Shown here: positions 57,401 through 64,000 of the stretch, piece by piece
Layout: each line of letters opens with the position of its first letter
Numbering within the stretch: the first letter of the stretch is position 1
NCBI GenBank assembly: GCA_029204045.2
Contig: JAQNDB010000189.1
Span: 52,491 to 116,490 of the forward strand
Origin: Tillandsia leiboldiana
Lineage: Eukaryota; Streptophyta; Magnoliopsida; Poales; Bromeliaceae
Direction of reading: 5' to 3'
DNA length: 64,000 nucleotides
The notes under the pieces: model-generated
Database searches by the model: none
What the model was told of the DNA's origin: nothing
The model's input: only the letters and a program-made list of their open reading frames with translations
Made by a program: the position numbers and the translations under genes

Positions 57401-57914
57401 TGAGCAATCCACTTAGGTGGTTGAGTTTTGAGGGCGACCGAGTGTGAACCCCTGCTTGTTTGGGCCCCTTTTTCTGTGCAGGTGTTTGTGTGGTTGTGTT
57501 TCGGGTCGCTTGGGTTGAGCTGGCTCTTGGGAGTGATTTTAGAGCGTGTTACTCAGGCTGTTCGTTCCTTTCCCCCAGTCTTTTGTTGGTGTTTGGAGGT
57601 TTTTCTGCGTCTCAGCTCAAGAGTGTTATGTTTTGGACCCCTCACCCGTGATTGACTCGTTCCTTTTGGGGTCTGTGAGAGTTTGGAGTACGAGGGACGC
57701 CCGTTGCGAATTCCGACTCGTGAGGTGAGGGAATTGCGCAATCGGGCTATGCCGTACTGGTTGTTGCTGTTGTTGTTGCTGAGGAATAATCACGGGGAGT
57801 GATTGGTGACTTGGGAGCTTGAGACGGCGGTGTTGAATTTTGACCCCTGGTTTTTGAGACTCCCTGGGAGTTGCCTTAGTTTCGGGGACGAAACTTTCTT
57901 TTAGTGGGGGAGGA
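54476..57914 (+). pseudogene. Degenerate gag-pol interior of the LARD-like element
   Basis: 3,439 bp between the two LTRs. Traces in order: gag-like text (about 54840-55500); protease (about 56125-56235, LGIGW-type, altered); reverse transcriptase N-terminus (56322-56516, VPIVHEIPGVSPPK); palm region near 56840-56870 with the catalytic motif reduced to RDIL; RNase H start and its HPDRATVVADAWSRR end fused with the middle deleted (about 57160-57300); no integrase core; chromodomain trace near 57700-57860 (TREVRELRNRAMPY). Stops lie in all frames. It ends with the GGGGACGAAAC signature and the polypurine tract AGTGGGGGAGGA at 57903-57914. The family moved without making these proteins. Confidence 0.8.
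54483..54494 (+). promoter_or_regulatory. tRNA-iMet primer-binding site (LARD)
   Basis: TGGTATCAGAGC, 7 bases after the LTR end. Confidence 0.9.
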
Positions 57915-58440
57915 TGTTGTGACCCAGACCTATGCTGGGCTTCTTCAGTGTGACCAGCAGCTTCTGGAAGCCTACGTGGCTTGTCGGCGGTGTTCGCGCG
58001 CCTATTTGGACACAAGAGATGGACCCGGTGAGCTTTGGTTGGCTGTATTGGCCTTCGGCTGCTTTTGCCGAATTTTAGGAAAGGATTTTGGCCAAACAGA
58101 GGGTGGATTTGGGTTCAGTGCGGAAAAACGCTTGGAAATGGCTTTTTGTTTGCTTAATTCTGAGTCCGGATACCCAAAAGCGGGCTCCCGGAAGTTTTGG
58201 CAGTTTTTGGGGTTTGCGGGAGCCTCCGGCAAATTATAGGTTTGGAATTTGGCAAAATGGACGTCGTTTTTGGAATCAGCGCGCGAAAACGGTCAAGATG
58301 GGCTATTTACTTACTATTTTTGGGCTGCGGTTACTGTTCACGCCGGAACAGTGTTTCCGGCGATCGCCGGCGCCGGCGGGCGGCGGCGTCGCCTCGGGCA
58401 GGCGGCAGGCGGCGGCACAGGGCGCGGGCAGGGCGCGGGC

Positions 58441-58480
58441 AGGCGCCCGGGAGCGCGGGCAGGCGCCCGGGAGCGCGGGC
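58441..58480 (+). repeat. 20-bp tandem duplication private to the right LARD LTR
   Basis: AGGCGCCCGGGAGCGCGGGC occurs twice here and once in the left LTR near 50879. Confidence 0.85.
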
Positions 58481-58977
58481 AGGCGCGCGGTCCACCGCGG
58501 AGGTCGTGCGCCGGGGGGGCGGGCCACGTGGCGCTTTGCGGTTGGCCGGTGCTGCAGACGCGGTCCACGGAATTTGGTCCGGGTGCACGGTGGACCGGGT
58601 GGACACGTGGCGTGAGGTTATTGGTTCGGTGCTGTGCTCCCGGTCCACGCAACCGGTGGAGTGGGTGGCCGGGGGCAGGTGGCCGTACGGCGGGGCAGGT
58701 GGCCGTACGGCCCGGGTCAGCCGCGACGTGCGCGGTCCACGGCGCGACGTGCGTGGTGCACGGGTTGCCGGGCCACGTGTCGCGTCGCCATTCGCTGGCG
58801 CAGGTGCACCGGGTGCAGTGGGGGCCCGGGGGAGTAATGGGCTGGACTGTGTGGTGGACCGGGCTGCACTGTGCGCGCCCGAAAGTTGTGGGCCGGGCCG
58901 CACTGTGCGCGCCCGGAAATTTCCGGGCGCCCGAAACTCGGGACTTATTGGGAATTATCCCAATTGTTTCCTCAGCC

Positions 58978-58987
58978 TATTTAAAGG
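58978..58987 (+). promoter_or_regulatory. TATA-like element, right LARD LTR
   Basis: TATTTAAAGG in the same context as at 51395. Confidence 0.55.
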
Positions 58988-60485
58988 CAACCCGAGCCCC
59001 CTTCCTTTGCCTTTTTCTCTCAACCCTCTCACTCTCTGCCCGAGCCCCCTCAAGCAAAGTTTTTCACCTCTAAGTGTTTGATCTTCCTGCCAAGTTCTAG
59101 GATTTTTGGAGGCTCGAATCCCGAGGTTCCCCATTTTACGGCGCGGCGCGACGTTGCATTCCTGGGTTCTTCTTCGGCGCGGCGACAGTGTTTTAGCTCC
59201 CCTGAGCTACCCCGAGATCATTTTGCGGTGATTCTTGCGCCGGCAGACTCCTAAGAGGTAGGACTTCATCTTTCGTTTTGGTCGCGCTTTCTCGTTTCGA
59301 GGTTTTGGCACGGATCCCGAGGCAAACAGTGACCCCTTTTTCTGTGTGGACTTCCTTGACAGCAGCGGGGTATTTTGGCCATATCTTTGCACACGAGCGT
59401 TGGACGGAAACGAGTTTATACAACTTTTCCATCTACGGATCGCAAGGAACGCGCTCGTATTTTTATTGGATTTTTGTGAGATTTACTTCGAGGTGAAAAT
59501 TACTGTTTTCTCAGTGAGCAGTGCACAGTTTTTAGCACAGATTTTTGTATGAGTGTACCCCCTTGCCGAATTTTTATCTTGACTTACCGAACTCGGATTT
59601 GGGCGTGCAAGGTACCGTTACGAAGCTATCGACGCGAGGATCGCTGTGGTATTTTTCTTGGAATTTTCTGGGCACTTTCTGCAGGTGATAATTTAACAGT
59701 TTCGGGACTGTTGTTGTATGGGATTATAAGAGTTATATTTGGGAGCCTTAGTGTAATTAGTGAGCTTTGTATTGTGCCAGGAGAGTTACGGGTGTGCTGA
59801 ACTTATTGGAGCAAGGGATTAGAGTTATCTGGTGTTTTCAGCTGTTGGGCTTTGGACAGTCAGCTTTTCAGGTGGGTGCCTTATTCCCGGAACCGGTGGA
59901 CGGTTCTCTATATTGTTATATGTTAGCATTGCATGCAGGTGTACGGTACAATAACTGAAATTGGTCGGTAAGTTTAACAGTGAGGATTCTATGGAAATTG
60001 CAAGTGAATTTCTCATAGTATGACAATGGTATAATCAAATATTTATGTTGGTGATTAGTGGAAGCCCACCTAAGGCAAGGTTACCATATCAGGATTAATT
60101 ATCATGCCATATTAGCACATAACCTTTTATGAGGCTGGTTTATGCATTGGGATAGGATTATGTAGTTATGTGCAGGTCCTACTCCAAGGAGTGATTATGG
60201 ATCGAAAATCATGGACAGGTATGGTCATTGCTAATTCTGGCATGAGGTTTATTTTCTTTATCCTTCTTAAGGACAAATGCATGCTTGTATGGACATATGG
60301 GTATGAACATATAGTTAGGCCATCTTTTACTGCTGCACTACATATTGGAATTTGACTTAGGAGAAACCATGATTGCTTTCTTTCTCCTTTTTATTTAGAC
60401 TTTTGAGTCATGTTGCTCGGGTTCGAGCAGAGGTTTGGGATAGTGTAGCTGGGACCTTAGGGTCAGAGACAGGGTGTGCTTGATG

Positions 60486-60699
60486 TTGGATTGTGGGTTA
60501 TTGCGGCAACCGCGGACAGTAGGCGGTTGACCGGATCTTGATTTATTTACCCAATTGTGGATTGTGGGTTATTGCGGCAACCGCGGACAGTAGGCGGTTG
60601 ACCGGATCTTGATTAATTTACCCAATTGTGGGTTGTGGGTTATTGCGGTGACCGCGGACTTTGGGCGGTTGACCGGATGTTGACTATTGCATCAGATCG
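60486..60699 (+). repeat. Three 71-bp tandem repeats, right LARD LTR
   Basis: Same triplet as at 52902-53115, with GGGTTATTGCGG at 60495, 60566 and 60637. Confidence 0.88.
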
Positions 60700-62066
60700 G
60701 GGTTTTGTTAGTGGACGGAGTTTCCCACTTTGATCATAGTCTTGATCCAGTCCTGCTATTATGAGACAGTGGTTACAGAGATACTCGATATAGTGATGCT
60801 TGGTACAGTGATACTTTACTCGTGTGGGTCGCTCCCCTCGAGTGCCACTCCGGAGTAGGCTTTCCACGGTGCAGAGCGCCGGGCACCATGCTGGGTTTTG
60901 AGTCCTTGGGACTCCTTTGCTTCGGTGTTATGCGTAGGCTGGCATACCCGTCGCGGCAGAGCAGGCAGTACCAGTGATTACTGGTCTATCGATTGGGTTT
61001 ATTCAGTCAGATACTTTTGTTACACTCGTGCCTGGGGGACCGAGTGGAGTCTAGTAGCTGTGTTTAGACCAGTGCTAGTATTGTTGGGAACCGTTCGGGG
61101 TTTGACGGTGGTCCCGTGGTCGTGTGAGTTCTTTGACCATTGTGTGAGAGGTTGAGCATCTTGAGTCTTTCCGTTCTGAGAGAGAGAGGGCATGGATTTG
61201 ACTATAGCCTGCATGAGCCACTACTCGATAGCGAGTCAGTCCGTTTGGACGCCCTACGTAATTCCTGCCCGTCAGCGGGAGGTGGTTGTAGGTGGGCGCA
61301 GGTTTGACTGGACCCGATGCGGCAGTCAGCTCGATTGGGTCGATTGAGCATCTCGTGTGCGAGTGTTGCATATCTTCATCAGAGTTGCCCCATTTGAGCA
61401 TTTGGTTAGAGGCATGGTAGTTGTAGAGTGTTTCCAGCTTCTTCTTTCAGTTTTACTGCATCGGTTATCTTTTGCCTCTAGTAGTCTTGGTGGGCAGATC
61501 GTCGGGCCTTGTGGCGATACCCACTGAGAACTCCCTTATTGCGAAGTTCTCACGCCCGTTGGGGGTTTTCCCCCCTTTTGTCCTTTCTCCTCTTTGTTTT
61601 GCAGAGTCTTGGCGGGTGTTGCCGTTCTGTGGTTGCTGTGCGTGGTGAGGGAGTAGCGAGCTAGATCCAGACCCATCTTTGGAGAGTAGCGGTACCCCCC
61701 CTTTGGAGGAGATCTTCAGTATAGTCGGTAGAGTGGTATTTATTTCCTCTTTTGAGAGACTGATGTAGTGAGGATATGATGTATTGAGTGCTTGTACACT
61801 GATGTTTTATTTGAGATATCTCCCTGTTGAGCTATGAGTTTTGTACTCGAGGTTATTGTATGATTATCTTTTTGGGAGAGGGACCTTGTTGTTTTATCTT
61901 CAGTTGTACAGTGGTTGATTTTATTTCTATAGCAGTTTTAGCTTTTAACTCTGATATCTGTTAGCTGTAGCTCTTTTGCAGGTAGGTCGCTTCGCCTATG
62001 CGGGTTGGCATAGGTGGCGGATCTGTTGGCGAGCCCGGGTCGCAGTTTAGCACCCGGGGCGTGACA

Positions 62067-64000
62067 GATTAGGTGGTATCAGAGCCTAGGTTGTAGGTCA
62101 TGGTGGACTTAGAAACCCTAGGCTTGTGGTTGGACCCTAGGATGACTTCGTGAGAGTCGTGATTTGTAGCGAGAGTCCTGATTGAGTTTTACCACCTCTC
62201 CCGAGGGACGGGATGAGTGATTGGCATGTTTATTCTCCTAAGTAGTTATGTTGGCTGCAGACAACATAACGCTATGGAATGGGTGACATGCTCTAGACTT
62301 TCGCGGGATTGGGTCGAGCGTTGTTGTGTGCTGATTTGTGGTTTCGTCGTGGCGAGCGGTGTCTCCCCGACGCTGGGTTTGGGACCCTTGTGCATCCTGT
62401 CATGGCAGTTGAGCTTGAGCGGTTGGTTTTGGGTCGGATACCCGGATTGAGGTCAGAGAACTCCGGACCCAGATGATAGGATTGTCAGAGGCATATCAGC
62501 GGCAGAGTGAGCAGCTAGTTTGGTGACGCAGTTGTCAGAGCAGTGGGCGGCCTGACAGTACTTTTCTTCTGAGACCACCAGGATGTAGTATCCTCAGCGG
62601 TAGGGATTTTCTGTAGTGCCAATAGAGCGTGTGGCCCCCTCGTGCCAATGTTAATGCCAAGGCACTGTGGTAGGGTGGATGGTTGACAGCAGAGGAGCTG
62701 TGGGGCATGTTCGATTGAGTGAGCCAGACTTGGCAGATGAACCACCCCGACTCGTAAGATTGAGCTCGGAGCCTTTGGAGGCAGAGTTGCGGTTGGGGGT
62801 GATGGAGTGATCAATTGAGAGCCTCCCTGTGCTAGAGAGTTTATGCAGTTGTTGAACTGGCGCTCCAGGTTTCGAGGGACGAGGCACATAGGATAAGTGA
62901 GATTGGGAGTGGATTGCGCCAGGATACTCCTTAGTTCTTTTCGGTCCCTCCTGTTCGGGTTTTGGACTGTGGATGCCTCGTCGGAGTAGGCATTGTGTTT
63001 GGAGCTGGACACTGCAGTTCCTTGGACGGGGATCTGCCGCTAGAGGCGAGTTCTGGAGGGAGGCGCTTGGCGCTAGGTGATGGAGGACAGATCGGCAGGC
63101 AGAGGCATTTTCGTTTTGCTTTCCTGGGTGGTGGATATCCTTGTGGATGGTTAATGCAAGCTACCCAAGGGAATTCTACCCTTTGTGATTTATCATTTGC
63201 ATATTTTGAATGTATTATTTGGGATTGAGGGGTGAGCTTAGTAAGGATAATTGTATAAGGAATTGCATGAATCAATTGTGCTGGTCGTATGACGATGATA
63301 CCCCGGTGGATTTCTGAGACGTCAGGGGTTGGGTGGACCCCGATGACAGCAACAACCCTTTCATCCAGAGTGGCGCAGCGGGTAGCGTGGATGGTTGTTG
63401 CGAGAGACCACGTTCGGCATCTCAGTGTGAGCATGGACAGATGTCGTGCTCCCTTTGTTGACTTGGTCTAGATATTTTTGGCAGGCTTGAGCGACGACCA
63501 CTTGCATCGAGCGGATGAATCTTGTGCCGCCGGTTGGAGGGCGCCACGGTAGTGGATTGAGTTGTCGCAGGTGTATTTCTTCACAGCAGTCGGAGTTAGG
63601 ACATGTTGCGTTCCTGCATGGGCTAGCGGTAGAGTCGTTACCACTGCACTTGAGGTACAGGTTACTGTTGGCATTGTGCAAGTGGAGGAGGCTTGTCCAG
63701 TGCAGCAGAGGCCGTAAGTTATGCCGGCAGACTTATGGGTTCTACGGCAGCTCAGTGTTATGACCCAGTGCTTGGGATCGGTTGGCATAGTGCCACAGAT
63801 GTTTTTGACTGCTGAGAGAAAGGACTTTGACTTTTTGCGAGGCGGATAATGGAAGGCATTTTGTTTGTTGAGACTTTTTGAGCACACAGGTTACAGCGTC
63901 CGTGTGAGAGGTGCCTACGGCGGCAGCGGGACTTAAGGATGTCCCTATTGTCCATGAAATCCCAGGTGTAAGTCCACCTAAGCCGATGATTAGGCCGCCC
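62067..64000 (+). pseudogene. Second degenerate LARD interior, cut by the window end
   Basis: Near-identical to 54476-56412 up to the start of the reverse transcriptase trace, but with many one-base gains and losses, increasingly from about 62600 on (for example near 62638, 62935, 63160, 63285 and 63365-63800). No ORF is credible. The indel pattern looks more like sequencing noise than evolution. Confidence 0.75.
62074..62085 (+). promoter_or_regulatory. tRNA-iMet primer-binding site (second LARD interior)
   Basis: TGGTATCAGAGC, 7 bases after the LTR end at 62066. Confidence 0.88.

Larger units (their letters stand above)
57915..62066 (+). mobile_element. LARD-like LTR, right copy, shared with a second interior
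   Basis: 4,152 bp. It differs from the LTR at 50352 by an extra 20-bp unit (58441-58460 repeated at 58461-58480), a 6-bp insertion near 60779 and few point changes. It is preceded by a polypurine tract and followed by another primer site and interior, so it serves two internal domains, as in the Sirevirus array. Confidence 0.88.

Overview
The window reads as nuclear DNA from a flowering plant, in a repeat-rich (probably heterochromatic) block. I see no host gene, no tRNA gene and no bacterial-type feature. Every stretch I can assign is LTR-retrotransposon DNA primed by initiator tRNA-Met (TGGTATCAGAGC-type primer sites). It consists of Ty1/copia Sirevirus-like elements, Ty3/gypsy Tekay/Del-type chromoviruses with their large non-autonomous derivatives, and Cassandra-type TRIMs whose LTRs carry 5S-rRNA-like sequence. 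The species cannot be named from what is visible.

Layout, left to right. (1) 1-484: 3' end of a chromovirus LTR. (2) 485-17347: a minus-strand tandem array, truncated LTR / gag / LTR / gag / LTR / gag / LTR, with a period of about 5.54 kb. Each internal domain codes only for a 653-residue Gag; one copy is open and two carry nonsense codons. Each full LTR carries a nested 576-bp Cassandra TRIM with intact GATTA target-site duplications, and an array of eight GATCCGGATC-type palindromes upstream of the TATA box. (3) 17348-21861: a decayed minus-strand Tekay element (LTR, chromodomain, integrase, RNase H, gag zinc knuckles). (4) 21862-24393: a plus-strand LTR with a 27-G run and a minisatellite. 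(5) 24394-35111: a structurally complete element with two 4,108-bp LTRs (about 99.5% identical by eye) and a 2.5-kb internal region that holds only a broken gag with four zinc knuckles. (6) 35112-37362: a minus-strand relative of the chromovirus LTRs. (7) 37363-43969: gag scrap, a plus-strand Cassandra, a nearly complete chromovirus pol with three in-frame TAG codons, and its 3' LTR. (8) 43970-47009: LTR end and degenerate internal domain of a LARD-like element. (9) 47010-about 50060: an inverted LTR of the (7) type. (10) 50352-64000: a second LARD-like family arranged LTR-internal-LTR-internal, running off the window.

How the parts relate: almost everything here is non-autonomous. The gag-only Sirevirus array needs reverse transcriptase and integrase from elsewhere. 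The LARD-like families carry pol relics whose lesions are shared between diverged copies, so they were copied in trans after losing function. Cassandra has no coding capacity at all. The only near-intact enzyme set is the chromovirus pol at 38005-41023, and it is interrupted by stops. Nested insertion, unequal LTR recombination and illegitimate junctions explain most of the layout. The long near-identical repeats also mean that copy numbers and junctions depend on the assembly being right.
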